64,000 bases of DNA. Source: Rhizobium sp. EC-SD404 (GTDB lineage Bacteria; Pseudomonadota; Alphaproteobacteria; Rhizobiales; Rhizobiaceae). How positions within the stretch are numbered: the stretch's first letter is position 1; each line of letters opens with the position of its first letter. The stretch covers positions 1,780,414 through 1,844,413 of the forward strand of contig NZ_LR701459.1 in assembly GCF_902498825.1 (NCBI RefSeq), given 5' to 3'. Of the stretch, positions 54,433 to 63,044 are shown in pieces. The notes beneath the pieces were generated by a model. The model was given only the letters and a program-made list of their open reading frames with translations, was not told the origin of the DNA and ran no database searches. The position numbers and the translations under genes were made by a program.

Positions 54433-55224
54433 TTACATGGCTTCCGGCAGGACCGTCAGGTCGCGCAGATCGCCATCGACGCCGGTAATTTCGCCGGCTT
54501 CCGTTGCCGCGCCCGTTTCCAGATCGACCGTGTAGAGCATGCCGCCGGTGGCAAGCCACGCGGTGTTAGTGCCGTCTTCTGTGGTCTGGACGTCGAAGGC
54601 AAACATGTCTCCGGCGTTCTCGATGCCGAGCTTGCCGATGGCTGCAAGCGTTCCGTCGTTCGGCGACGTCTGCTGGATCAGGCCGCCGATCGTGGCGTCG
54701 ATGTCGTACATAGCGGTCTCTTCGGCCGTGCCGAACGAGTTGATGTAGGCAGCGGCTACGATATTCGGCGCTTCGCCGGCATGCATGTCGCTGTCTTCGA
54801 AGGCCAGTTCGCCGTCGACCGTCACTTCACCCGTGTCGATGTTGACGCGGTAATTGGTGGTGCCAGTCATGTAACGCAGACGGTCGGCCATCGGGTTGAA
54901 GTCGACGACGACCGGTGCATCACCGATTTCGAGTGGCGTGTTCATCGTGGAAAGCTCGGTTGCTTCGCCGGTTTCCAGATCGATGGTCACGACAACGCTC
55001 TCAGGCGTGACGCCGACGATCGTGCTGTTGGCGGGGCGGTAGTCGATGCCGACCAGCGAATCGACGCCGGTGACGTCCATCGTCTCGGAGACTTCCAGCG
55101 TTTCGCTATCGAAGAGGACCAGAGTCTTGTCGCCGGTCAGGCCGAGCACAGGGGCTGCGAAGCCGGTTGCGCCGGTGAGAAGAAGGACTGTCGAAGCTGC
55201 AAGTGCTGTCTTGAAACCCTGCAT
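54433..55224 (-). CDS. DUF4394-type secreted beta-propeller-like protein
   Basis: The 263-residue protein has a signal peptide (MQGFKTALAASTVLLLTGATGFA). It is highly acidic, with repeated Asp/Thr-rich blades such as LVGIDYRPANSTIVGV, VVDFNPMADRLRYMTGTTNYRVNIDTGE and MLYTVDLETGAATEAGEI, matching DUF4394. Function unknown. The ATG at 55224 follows GGGAG. It is divergent from an ECF sigma factor and shares a promoter element with it, which suggests it is a sigma target. A frame to 55281 is rejected for lack of signal-peptide logic. Confidence 0.8.
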   Translation of the reverse strand: MQGFKTALAASTVLLLTGATGFAAPVLGLTGDKTLVLFDSETLEVSETMDVTGVDSLVGIDYRPANSTIVGVTPESVVVTIDLETGEATELSTMNTPLEIGDAPVVVDFNPMADRLRYMTGTTNYRVNIDTGEVTVDGELAFEDSDMHAGEAPNIVAAAYINSFGTAEETAMYDIDATIGGLIQQTSPNDGTLAAIGKLGIENAGDMFAFDVQTTEDGTNTAWLATGGMLYTVDLETGAATEAGEITGVDGDLRDLTVLPEAM

Positions 55225-55281
55225 GATCGTAAACTCCCGTTGTTGGTTGCGAAGAGGCGGGGACGCCCCGTTCATGGTCAA

Positions 55282-55308
55282 GACACGGGGTCGGACCGTT
55301 TGGATGCA
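55282..55308 (-). promoter_or_regulatory. Putative ECF-type promoter of the DUF4394 gene
   Basis: Reading on the minus strand, TGCATCC (55308-55302) is followed after 14 bases by CGTGTC (55287-55282). The predicted transcript start near 55275 gives a leader of about 50 bases. Confidence 0.55.
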
Positions 55309-55328
55309 CCCTGAGACGAATTATTTTT

Positions 55329-55357
55329 TGCATCCGTTTGTCGCACCCACGGGTATC
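55329..55357 (+). promoter_or_regulatory. Putative ECF-type promoter of the sigma factor operon
   Basis: TGCATCC (55329-55335) is followed after 14 bases by CGGGTATC (55350-55357), with the same -35 word and spacing as the divergent promoter. The predicted start near 55363 leaves about 28 bases to the ATG at 55391. Confidence 0.55.
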
Positions 55358-55390
55358 GGGAGGGCACACTGCTTTACGAGAGGCATTTCG

Positions 55391-56005
55391 ATGTGGCACT
55401 TGATGGTTGCGCCGGACAGCGCGAATGGGGTCGGATTGGGAAGAGACCGTGCAGGTAGCATCGTGACATTGAACCATGCCGACGCCTTGGCAGGCTGTGC
55501 GCGCGGAGATCGCCAGGCTCTGAAGAGCCTGTTCGACACCGAAGCAGGGCGGCTTGTGGCCGTTGCGCAGCGCATCGTCCGCCGGCGTGATCTCGCCGAA
55601 GAGATCGTGCAGGAGGCTTTTATTCAAATTTGGCGCAAGGCCCACCAGTACTCGCCCGATCGCGGATCAGCCCGGGGGTGGATCTATGCGGTCGTGCGCA
55701 ACCGCGCGCTCAATGTATTGCGCGATGGCGGCCGCGAGGATTTGGCGGAAGAAACCGATCTCGACGCGCTGCGCGAAACCGCGACCTTCCATGCGGCCGA
55801 CGACGTGCTTTCCCGGCTTGACCAGGAAAGCCGCCTGCGCCAATGCCTCGAGGCACTGGATGAGCCAAAGCGGCGCAGCATCCTCATGGCTTACATTTCT
55901 GGATACACGCACGGCGAGATCGCAGGCCGGCTCGGAGTTCCGCTCGGAACGGCCAAGGCATGGGTACGCCGCGGCCTCACGACCCTGCGGGGGTGCATGG
56001 AATGA
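55391..56005 (+). CDS. ECF-family RNA polymerase sigma factor
   Basis: The 204-residue protein has sigma region 2 (LVAVAQRIVRRRDLAEEIVQEAFIQIWRKAHQ, then RGWIYAVVRNRALNVLR) and region 4 helix-turn-helix (RSILMAYISGYTHGEIAGRLGVPLGTAKAWVRRGLTTLRGCM). GAGAGG seven bases upstream picks ATG 55391; shorter (55403) and longer frames exist. It overlaps the anti-sigma start by ATGA. Targets probably include its own operon and the divergent DUF4394 gene. Confidence 0.92.
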   Translation: MWHLMVAPDSANGVGLGRDRAGSIVTLNHADALAGCARGDRQALKSLFDTEAGRLVAVAQRIVRRRDLAEEIVQEAFIQIWRKAHQYSPDRGSARGWIYAVVRNRALNVLRDGGREDLAEETDLDALRETATFHAADDVLSRLDQESRLRQCLEALDEPKRRSILMAYISGYTHGEIAGRLGVPLGTAKAWVRRGLTTLRGCME

Positions 56006-56724
56006 CCACAACCCCCGTGAGCCATAGCGAGGTAGACAGGGCCGAAGACTATGTGCTCGGTCTGCTCGATGCGCGCGAAGAAGCCGCACTTGAGGACGAA
56101 ATCGAGCGCGATCCGGCTTTGCGTGCCGCCGTTGCGCGCGCACGTGATCGTTTCCACGAACTCGACCTCACGGTTCAGCCCGTCGCCATGACGCCTGGGC
56201 TGTGGCAGCGCATCGAGGCTGCGCTTCCGTCGGCGGACACGACCAAGACGGCCAGTGTTATCACGCCACCGCGCGCGGCAAACGACAACCCTGTGCGGCG
56301 CTGGCGGATCGCGGCCCTCTCGGGCATGGCTGCTGCCGGCATTCTCGCTGCCGCCCTTCTCGTGACACCGCCGCAGCAGCCACAGGCACAGGTCGTTGCT
56401 GTTCTTGTCGATAATGCGGGCGAGCCGCTTGCCATCGTCGAGGACTATGGCGATCGCTCCAGCCGGGTAACGCCTTTGGCGAATATCGACGTTCCCGCAG
56501 ACAGTACGATGCAGGTCTGGACATTGCCGAACGAAGATCTCGGCCCTGTGTCGCTGGGCCTTCTCGACCAGTCGGAAACGACTTTGCTGGATAACGGTCC
56601 GTCATTGCCGCTGCCGCAGCCCGAACAGCTCTACGAGATCACGATCGAGCAGGAGGGTGGCTCGCCGACGGGACGGCCAACCGGACCGATCGTCGGCAAA
56701 GGCTTCGCCAAGCGGCCCCTTTAG
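56002..56724 (+). CDS. Anti-sigma factor (RskA-like)
   Basis: The 240-residue protein has an N-terminal anti-sigma-like helical domain (VDRAEDYVLGLLDAREEAALEDEIERDPALRAAVARARDRF). One membrane helix lies near 98-118 (IAALSGMAAAGILAAALLV), and the periplasmic RskA-type C-terminal domain contains VVAVLVDNAGEPLAIVED and STMQVWTLPNEDLGPVSLGLL. It should hold the sigma factor at the membrane and release it on a signal. The zinc-binding Cys motif of ZAS anti-sigmas is not present. Confidence 0.88.
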   Translation: MTTTPVSHSEVDRAEDYVLGLLDAREEAALEDEIERDPALRAAVARARDRFHELDLTVQPVAMTPGLWQRIEAALPSADTTKTASVITPPRAANDNPVRRWRIAALSGMAAAGILAAALLVTPPQQPQAQVVAVLVDNAGEPLAIVEDYGDRSSRVTPLANIDVPADSTMQVWTLPNEDLGPVSLGLLDQSETTLLDNGPSLPLPQPEQLYEITIEQEGGSPTGRPTGPIVGKGFAKRPL

Positions 56725-56743
56725 AGCGTTTCCAAATGCATGA

Positions 56744-57718
56744 TCAACCGCGGCCGCCGAGCTTGAGGCCGGGCGCTGGCCGTTCGTCCAGGATCTTGCG
56801 CCGGAAACGGTAGAGCGCGGCGGGACGGCCCCCGGTGCGTGCGCTCGTTTCACCCGTTGGTTCGACGAGCTCAGCACCTTCGACCAGTCTACGAAAATTC
56901 TGCTTGTGAAGATGCCGCCCTGCGATGGATTCCACCGTCGCCTGCAACTCCGTCAGCGTGAAGCGCTCCGGCATCAGCTCAAAGACGACTGGCCGATACT
57001 TGATCTTGCTGCGCAGCCGCGATCCCGCCGTTGCAAGCACACGGCGGTGGTCGAAACGCATCGGTACACCGAGCGGTTGATCGAGACCCGTCGTTGCGAC
57101 GCGGCCGTCGGTCACCGCCTCTTCCAGGAGCCCAGCCTCGTACAGCAGCTCGTAGCGCTCGAGCACGCGCTCCTCGTCCCAAGGGAAATCATCGAGGCCG
57201 AAGGCTAGGCGCAGGCGGGAATGCTTTCCCGGCAGGCGAGCGGATCGGCTTTCGGCCTGCGGCGCACCGGCCCAATCGATGAGCCGCGGCAGGATGAGCG
57301 CGTCCAGAACCTTCGGCCGGCCATGACGCCAGTCTTCCCAGGGCAGGAAGCGATAGATGCCCTGCCAGCCTTCGCCGGCATCGCCTGTATCGTCATCGGC
57401 GGAACGGGTCAGGGCGAGATATCCGACGGACACGATGTGCGGACCGGTATCCGCCTCCTGCTTGTGCCGGCCGCGATCGCCGAACGTGTAGAGCTGCTCG
57501 ACATAGCCGAGCGACAGGCCGGTCTGCGCGCTGACATAGGCGCGAAGGCCCATTTCCAGCGTCCGGTGCTGGCGCGGATCGAAGGGGCCAAGCGGCAGGG
57601 AGGCGAGGGCCGCCTGGTCGGAGACGCTGAGAACGCGCGGTTCGGATCCGGCGACGGTGATGATGGCCGCCGTCAATCCGATCTCGATCGCCGTCAGCCC
57701 GGCATCGTCACCGTTCAT
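56744..57718 (-). CDS. nadQ: NadQ-type (COG4111) Nudix-related NAD biosynthesis repressor
   Basis: The 324-residue protein has an N-terminal Nudix-like half (SLPLGPFDPRQHRTLEMGLRAYVSAQTGLSLGYVEQLYTFGDRGRH) in which the catalytic Nudix box is degraded. The C-terminal winged-helix-like half includes FTLTELQATVESIAGRHLHKQNFRRLVEGAELVEPTG. Known relatives bind an NAD-related ligand and repress nadABC. Its start overlaps the stop of the phosphatase gene by 4 bp, making it the last gene of a four-gene operon. Confidence 0.87.
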   Translation of the reverse strand: MNGDDAGLTAIEIGLTAAIITVAGSEPRVLSVSDQAALASLPLGPFDPRQHRTLEMGLRAYVSAQTGLSLGYVEQLYTFGDRGRHKQEADTGPHIVSVGYLALTRSADDDTGDAGEGWQGIYRFLPWEDWRHGRPKVLDALILPRLIDWAGAPQAESRSARLPGKHSRLRLAFGLDDFPWDEERVLERYELLYEAGLLEEAVTDGRVATTGLDQPLGVPMRFDHRRVLATAGSRLRSKIKYRPVVFELMPERFTLTELQATVESIAGRHLHKQNFRRLVEGAELVEPTGETSARTGGRPAALYRFRRKILDERPAPGLKLGGRG

Positions 57719-58248
57719 GCCGGCGATCTGCGTTCAGGTTGCAGCGGAAAGACGAAGGGAATGCCCTGCGATGTGTCGGCGCCGCGCCCGATCGATTTGA
57801 CCGCCCGCACAAGGGCGCCGTTTCGGTGGAGAAGCGCGTCGCCGATCTCGATCAGCCTCGGGTTTGGCGTCGCAAACGGTGCCGCCCGCCGCAGCGCTTG
57901 CGCCAGTTCATCATCATCGAGACAAGGGTCGAGCGACAGCGCCGCGATCAACGCAGCGGCTGGTGAGCGCGACACACCCATCCAGCAATGGATCAGGAGA
58001 GGCTGCGTTCGATCCCATGCGCGCACGAAGTCGACGAGTTGTCGAACATGACTTTCCTGCGCAAGCACCAGTCCGTCAACGGCAACGGCAATGTCATTCA
58101 GACCGAGCTGCAGATGGTGTTCAGCTGCGATCAGCCCTGGGCGGTGCAACATCTGGTGCTCCGCCAGAAGGCTGACCAGCGCGCCGGCTCGGTGCCTAAC
58201 CGCAGTTTCGGCAACCCTATTCAGCGGACAAACGACCAGAAACGGCAT
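57715..58248 (-). CDS. Tyrosine/dual-specificity protein phosphatase
   Basis: The 177-residue protein has the phosphatase signature IHCWMGVSRSPAAALI (H-C-x5-R-S) and a helical remainder. It starts MPFLVVCPLNRVAE one base after the HD gene stop. Substrate unknown. The tight operon with an HD phosphohydrolase and the NAD regulator hints at nucleotide or cofactor control. Confidence 0.85.
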   Translation of the reverse strand: MPFLVVCPLNRVAETAVRHRAGALVSLLAEHQMLHRPGLIAAEHHLQLGLNDIAVAVDGLVLAQESHVRQLVDFVRAWDRTQPLLIHCWMGVSRSPAAALIAALSLDPCLDDDELAQALRRAAPFATPNPRLIEIGDALLHRNGALVRAVKSIGRGADTSQGIPFVFPLQPERRSPA

Positions 58249-58249
58249 C

Positions 58250-58864
58250 TCAGTCGGCCTCTGCTCGACGGGCGGCTTCGACCGCCGCAAACCGTTCGAG
58301 AAAGAGCGTCTGCGCATCTTCCGTCGCCAGCGGCTCTATCGACAGCGCGTCGGGCGAAACCCCGCGCGGCGTGCCGAAATAAAGGCGGGCTTCGCTTTCG
58401 CTGAAGCCGGCTAGGCGTGTCGCCTCGAAATAGGCAGCGATGGTGTCGGCGCGCTTGATCATGGCCTTGATTGCCGATGGCGCCACCGGTGGAAGCGAGA
58501 AGCGCAGGTGAATCGCGCTCTGAAGGCGCGCCTCTATCTCCTTGTAATGACCGCCAAGAACGGCTTTGAACGGGGAAATCATATCGCCGATCACGTATTC
58601 CGGCGCGTCGTGGAGAAGCACCATCATCTGCGTGGCCGGATCGAGCGTGAGATTGACGCGCGTGGCGATCTCCTCGACCAGCACCGCGTGCTGCGCCACC
58701 GAAAAGGCGTGCCGCCCGATCGTCTGACCGTTCCACCGCGCCACCCGCGCAAGACCATGGGCGATGTCGGAAATTTCGATATCGAGCGGGGACGGATCGA
58801 TCAGATCCAGCCGTCGGCCGGAGAGCATGCGTTGCCAGGCCCGGCCATCGCGGCGCGCGTTCAC
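58250..58864 (-). CDS. HD-domain phosphohydrolase (YfbR-like)
   Basis: The 204-residue protein has metal-site HD motifs: RHAFSVAQHAVLV, VLLHDAPEYVIGDMISPFK and a downstream Asp in KRADTIAAYFEA. This pattern matches YfbR-type 5'-deoxynucleotidases. The start is GTG at 58864, five bases after the ygfZ stop. Confidence 0.85.
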   Translation of the reverse strand: MNARRDGRAWQRMLSGRRLDLIDPSPLDIEISDIAHGLARVARWNGQTIGRHAFSVAQHAVLVEEIATRVNLTLDPATQMMVLLHDAPEYVIGDMISPFKAVLGGHYKEIEARLQSAIHLRFSLPPVAPSAIKAMIKRADTIAAYFEATRLAGFSESEARLYFGTPRGVSPDALSIEPLATEDAQTLFLERFAAVEAARRAEAD

Positions 58865-58869
58865 GGGCG

Positions 58870-59721
58870 TCAGGCCTCGCTGGCCTGCAGATCGGTCGGG
58901 AAGCTGAGGCCGGTCCAGTCTGCCAGACGAACTTTTACCGACTGGTCGCCTGCGCGAATGGTCTTGCCTGCGGCGATCGCGGCCCCGGCCTTGTCGATGC
59001 GCACGATCGCAAGCCCCTCGGCGCCGGAACGGCTGCCAAGCGTGCCGATCGAACGGTCATCGACGGTGATTTCGGTGTCGCCGGTCGGCAGTTCCTGTGA
59101 CCCGCACACCCGCACCAGCCGTCGACGCGCCGTGGCACGATGCTGCATGCGCGACACGACCTCCTGGCCGACGAAGCAGCCCTTCTTGAAGGAAACCCCG
59201 CCATTGCGGTCCATCAGAACGTCGTGGGGGAAGGCATCGGAAGGCGGGTAGTCGGCGCCGAGTTCCGCGACGGAATTCGCGATTCGAAGCTTTGTATAGT
59301 CCTCCGCCGACCCGGTCGCCCGCTCGTGCAGCGGTCCGTAAAGGCGATAAACAGTCTCGGTGCCCCGAAACCGCGTGTCGCGCAGCGCGCCTTGCGGTGG
59401 CTCTTCCTGCCAGATCGCCGCGACATGCAGATCGTCAGCGCGCGCCATCTCCAGTTTGGCACGCAGCCGGTAGAGCGTCATGCGACGCACGAAATCATCG
59501 GCATGGGCAGCATCGATGTCGATCAGGAAGCCCGTATCCGCATCACGCGCGATGACGAAGTCGAACATGATCTTGCCCTGGGGCGTCAAAAGCGCGCCTC
59601 CAACGGCATCGCTTGCGGCGAGACCATCGAGATCAGGGGTCAGGACATCCTGAAGAAGCCGCTCGGCATCGGATCCGGCAAAGCGAAGAACGGCGCGATC
59701 TTTCAACGTGACGATCGGCAT
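58870..59721 (-). CDS. ygfZ: YgfZ/GcvT-like folate-binding protein
   Basis: The 283-residue protein has the aminomethyltransferase-like fold. The YgfZ signature SFKKGCFVGQEVVSRMQHR supplies the conserved Cys-containing K-G-C-x-x-G-Q motif. It starts MPIVTLKDRAVLRFAGSDAERLL. It supports folate-dependent assembly or repair of iron-sulfur enzymes. It is first in the ygfZ-HD-phosphatase-nadQ operon. Confidence 0.9.
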   Translation of the reverse strand: MPIVTLKDRAVLRFAGSDAERLLQDVLTPDLDGLAASDAVGGALLTPQGKIMFDFVIARDADTGFLIDIDAAHADDFVRRMTLYRLRAKLEMARADDLHVAAIWQEEPPQGALRDTRFRGTETVYRLYGPLHERATGSAEDYTKLRIANSVAELGADYPPSDAFPHDVLMDRNGGVSFKKGCFVGQEVVSRMQHRATARRRLVRVCGSQELPTGDTEITVDDRSIGTLGSRSGAEGLAIVRIDKAGAAIAAGKTIRAGDQSVKVRLADWTGLSFPTDLQASEA

Positions 59722-59822
59722 GAGGGCAGAGCTCCCGTAAAATCTCCTGGCGCTCGGCACAGGTAGCGTTGGGCGAGGAGCCCCGCAAGGGCGACAAACT
59801 TTTGGTCGGAGAGGCCTTGGTT

Positions 59823-60092
59823 CTACTGCAGGGCGCGATCGGGCGAAAACTCGCCGGCCAGCAGTCGCTCCTTGAGGTCCGCGAGCAGTTCGTCCGCACC
59901 TTCTTCGCCGTAGAGGCGAACGGTTTCGCGCATCGCTGTCGCCAAAGCCGCATCGACGAGGATTTCAGGTTCGATCCCATCGGCCACACCATCGGCCCAG
60001 GCATCGTTCTGGTGCTCGAGCGCGACCTGCATCTTTTCATGCACGATCATCTCGTCAATCTCGTTGAGGCGATGTTCGGTGGCGATGGCCAT
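59823..60092 (-). CDS. Small conserved hypothetical protein, acidic
   Basis: The 89-residue protein is mostly helical and acidic (HRLNEIDEMIVHEKMQVALEHQND...EILVDAALATAMRETVRLYGEEGADELLADLKERL). It has no signal peptide or cysteines. It looks like a conserved rhizobial cytoplasmic protein; no function can be given. Confidence 0.72.
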   Translation of the reverse strand: MAIATEHRLNEIDEMIVHEKMQVALEHQNDAWADGVADGIEPEILVDAALATAMRETVRLYGEEGADELLADLKERLLAGEFSPDRALQ

Positions 60093-60182
60093 GGGCGAGA
60101 ATCCATATTTCCGTTTCGTTAAGCTCTAGCACGCCACTTCCCAAAACGGGACGCCTGAGCGCCAAAAGAGGTTAACAAGGCC

Positions 60183-60731
60183 CTAATTCCCGAACCTTGC
60201 GATAATTTCAGATGCCAGTGTTGCGCCTTCGCTACGATATCTGGCGCGTGCCGCTTCAGCCAATGGTGTGCAGCGGGTGTAGACCGAAGCAAAACTGCGG
60301 TAGCCGCGATTGAACGCTGCCGTCAGCCGCGCGCTTCTGGCTGCTTCCGGAGCCTCCGCGGCGATCAGCTGTTCCATGAGGGCGCGCCAGTCGGACTCGT
60401 CGCTCGACGAGACAGCCTCCTGGCCCTCCTCGGCGTCGCTCGCAGGCTCCGGCCGGCACAGCGCCTGCAGGTAGTGCACCGACCCGACGATTTCCGAAAG
60501 CCGGATCAGGCGGTCGTCATAAGGCACTTCCGGAGGAGGTGGGGCCGTCGGTGCTGGTACGGTCGTCTCGTCGCCGGGACTTTCCGTCGCCTCTGGAGCC
60601 GCGGGCTCTTGCGCTGCGCCGGGCAGAACGATCGGCAACGAAAGCAAAGCTCCGAGCAGGAGGGCAGCAAAAGCGGCGGCGATCGGAGAGTGCGGCAAGC
60701 GAATCGTCTTTCCTGTCCCTGTCAGCGGCAT
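60183..60731 (-). CDS. TIGR02301-family exported protein
   Basis: The 182-residue protein has an N-terminal hydrophobic segment (AAAFAALLLGALLSLPIVLPGAAQ) and a Pro/Glu/Thr linker. The TIGR02301 core follows: YDDRLIRLSEIVGSVHYLQALC, then WRALMEQLIAAE and LTAAFNRGYRSFASVYTRC. Two cysteines could form a disulfide. A periplasmic protein with unknown role. Confidence 0.85.
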   Translation of the reverse strand: MPLTGTGKTIRLPHSPIAAAFAALLLGALLSLPIVLPGAAQEPAAPEATESPGDETTVPAPTAPPPPEVPYDDRLIRLSEIVGSVHYLQALCRPEPASDAEEGQEAVSSSDESDWRALMEQLIAAEAPEAARSARLTAAFNRGYRSFASVYTRCTPLAEAARARYRSEGATLASEIIARFGN

Positions 60732-60745
60732 TTGTTTGAGCGTTA

Positions 60746-61213
60746 TCAGCTTTCCGTGTCGAGGCTAAGGCGGATCAGTCCGAGTTCCACCAGACATTCG
60801 CGCACGCTCGGCGGCATCGGCAATGCTCTGGCGTCCTCGGCCTCGAACCAGTCTGCTTCCAAGGCATCGTCGCTGGCGATCGGCTGTGACGGACCCATCG
60901 GATCGAGTGTGGCCTTGAAGACCGTGAGACTGAACCAGCTGGTGACACGCCCGTCCTCATCGACCTCCTTCAGGTCGTAGCTCTTGAACGGCAGAGGCGC
61001 CGTGCCGATCAGGCCTGTCTCTTCGCGCAGTTCACGCAGGGCCGCATCTTCCAGGGCCTCCCCGTCGTCGACGCGGCCGCCTGGAAACGCGTAGAGGTCC
61101 TGCGCCGGCGGATTGGCGCGCTTCACCAGAAGCACGCGCGAGCCATCGACAAGGATCGTCGAGACAGCATCGCGTGGTTCGGCGATCGATGCATGTTTGG
61201 AATCGCGTGTCAT
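60746..61213 (-). CDS. Nudix hydrolase
   Basis: The 155-residue protein has an intact Nudix box, GGRVDDGEALEDAALREL followed by REETGL. It probably hydrolyses nucleoside diphosphate derivatives. The exact substrate is not known. It is divergent from the SRAP gene. Confidence 0.92.
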   Translation of the reverse strand: MTRDSKHASIAEPRDAVSTILVDGSRVLLVKRANPPAQDLYAFPGGRVDDGEALEDAALRELREETGLIGTAPLPFKSYDLKEVDEDGRVTSWFSLTVFKATLDPMGPSQPIASDDALEADWFEAEDARALPMPPSVRECLVELGLIRLSLDTES

Positions 61214-61348
61214 TGGGCCTTTTTAAATTTCAGAGTTTGAGGCGCGAAGCATAGGACAAGAACTCGCCGAGGCCACCAGCCATTCGCGGGCGAAAGCCAG
61301 GTTCAAACGTCGCTTGACCGGCGGCAGCGCCGGTGTCATCGCTCGATG

Positions 61349-62125
61349 ATGTGTGGTCGTTTTGCGCTCTCTGCGATGCCGGAAGAGGTGCGGGAATTCT
61401 TCAGCCTCATGGAGCTGGAGGACTTTCCGCCCCGCTACAACATCGCGCCGACCCAGCCGATCGTGATCGTGCAGGCGACGGAGCCGGCCAATGAAGGCTC
61501 CAACCGCCCGGACAGGAAAGCGCTTTTGGTTCGATGGGGGCTTCTGCCGCGCTGGGTGAAGGACACCAAGGCATTTCCGCTGCTGATCAATGCGCGTTCC
61601 GAGACGGCTTCCGAGAAGGCGGCGTTCAAGGCTGCCATGCGCCATCGCCGCGTTCTGGTGCCCGCTTCGGGCTTTTACGAATGGCGCCGTGGCGAGGGCC
61701 GCAAGGCGCGCTCCCAGCCTTTCTGGATACGGCCCCGAGGCGGCGGCGTGATCGCCTTTGCCGGCCTGATGGAAACCTATGCGGATGCAGCGGGCGGCGA
61801 GATCGACACGGCCGCCATCCTCACGACCGCTGCGAATTCCGCGTTGTCGTCCATCCACGACCGGATGCCCGTCGTGATCGAGCCGGGAGACTTTGCACGC
61901 TGGCTCGATTGCCGAACCCAGGAGCCACGCGACGTGGCGGAGCTGTTACGGCCGGTGTCGGACGATTTCTTCGAGGCGATCCCCGTCTCCGAAGCGGTCA
62001 ACGCGGTGGCCAATGACAACTCGGCGCTGCAGGTGAAGATCGAGCCCATCACCGAACCGCCGGGATCCGCAGCGGACGAGGCGGCCTCGGAAAAGCCGGG
62101 CGGCGCGCAACTCAGCCTCTTCTGA
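61349..62125 (+). CDS. SRAP/YedK-type abasic-site DNA-protein crosslink protein
   Basis: The 258-residue protein must begin M-C-G-R-F so that Cys2 becomes the N-terminal catalytic residue; this fixes the start at 61349 rather than 61346. It also has PRYNIAPTQPI, WGLLPRWVK, NARSETASEKAAFKAA and ASGFYEWRR. It forms a thiazolidine crosslink with abasic sites in single-stranded DNA. Confidence 0.93.
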   Translation: MCGRFALSAMPEEVREFFSLMELEDFPPRYNIAPTQPIVIVQATEPANEGSNRPDRKALLVRWGLLPRWVKDTKAFPLLINARSETASEKAAFKAAMRHRRVLVPASGFYEWRRGEGRKARSQPFWIRPRGGGVIAFAGLMETYADAAGGEIDTAAILTTAANSALSSIHDRMPVVIEPGDFARWLDCRTQEPRDVAELLRPVSDDFFEAIPVSEAVNAVANDNSALQVKIEPITEPPGSAADEAASEKPGGAQLSLF

Positions 62126-62136
62126 CTGGTCTTCCC

Positions 62137-62751
62137 ATGAACCCCATTCTTCTACCGGCGCTTTCCGGCTTCCTGTTGGGCGGCAGCCTGATCGTCGCGA
62201 TCGGCGCGCAGAACGCCTTCATCCTGCGTCAGGGTCTGCTGCGCCAGCACGTCTTCATCCTCTGCCTCGTCTGCGCGCTGTCGGATGCGCTGCTGATCGC
62301 TGCAGGCGTTGCCGGTCTTGGCACGCTCATCAGCAATGCACCGAGCCTGATCCTCGCCGTCACCATCGGCGGCGCTCTGTTTCTGATCACCTACGGGTTT
62401 CTGGCGTTTCGGCGCGCCATGCGGCCGGAGGCGATGCGCCTGAACGGCGAAGGGGGAACGAGCTTGAAACAGGCGCTCGGCACATGTCTCGCCTTCACCT
62501 TCCTCAATCCCCACGTCTACCTGGACACGGTGCTCCTCATCGGTTCGCTTTCGGCGCGCTATGAGGATGGGGCACGGATCGCCTTCGGCGCCGGGGCCAT
62601 GACGGCGTCCTTCGTTTGGTTCTTTGCTCTCGGCTATGGCGCGCGGTTGCTGGCGCCGCTCTTTGCCAGACCCGCAGCCTGGCGGGTGCTCGATGTCATC
62701 ATCGGTTGCGTCATGTGGCTGATCGCAGCCGGACTGATCGCGCGCCTCTGA
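62137..62751 (+). CDS. LysE/ArgO-family amino-acid exporter
   Basis: The 204-residue, six-helix membrane protein reads GSLIVAIGAQNAFILRQGLLRQHVFILCLVCALSDALLIAAG, the LysE family start with A-Q-N-x-F, and FTFLNPHVYLDTVLLIG. It exports basic amino acids in known members. The gene lies 11 bp after the SRAP gene. Confidence 0.9.
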   Translation: MNPILLPALSGFLLGGSLIVAIGAQNAFILRQGLLRQHVFILCLVCALSDALLIAAGVAGLGTLISNAPSLILAVTIGGALFLITYGFLAFRRAMRPEAMRLNGEGGTSLKQALGTCLAFTFLNPHVYLDTVLLIGSLSARYEDGARIAFGAGAMTASFVWFFALGYGARLLAPLFARPAAWRVLDVIIGCVMWLIAAGLIARL

Positions 62752-62766
62752 CGCGCTATCGCCGGA

Positions 62767-62955
62767 TCAATCGTGGTCGCGGACAGCCTTCGGCCGGAAC
62801 CGATCCTGTGCATTTGTCGGCTTCTTGCTTGAAACCATTGTCGCGGCCTTCACCGCGGCACAGCCGATCGAGCCGTAGCGCTTTTCGAGCGAGACGCGTT
62901 CGGGCTCTTGTTGCGCATTTCCATTGTCCGCTTGGCGCGGGTTATTGCCGTTCAT
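62767..62955 (-). CDS. Small conserved protein of 62 residues
   Basis: The protein is polar, rich in Asn and Gln at the N-terminus, with VSLEKRYGSIGCAAVKAATMV in the centre. It has a perfect GGAGG-AAAAACA-ATG start. The RYGSIG-type core is a pattern seen in small rhizobial proteins. Function unknown. Confidence 0.68.
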   Translation of the reverse strand: MNGNNPRQADNGNAQQEPERVSLEKRYGSIGCAAVKAATMVSSKKPTNAQDRFRPKAVRDHD

Positions 62956-63044
62956 TGTTTTTCCTCCGTAGGCCGATGCTTACATGCAAGTGATTCTTAC
63001 TAATCACGACATTTTGCGGGAAATGCGGACAGCTCGGAAAGAAA

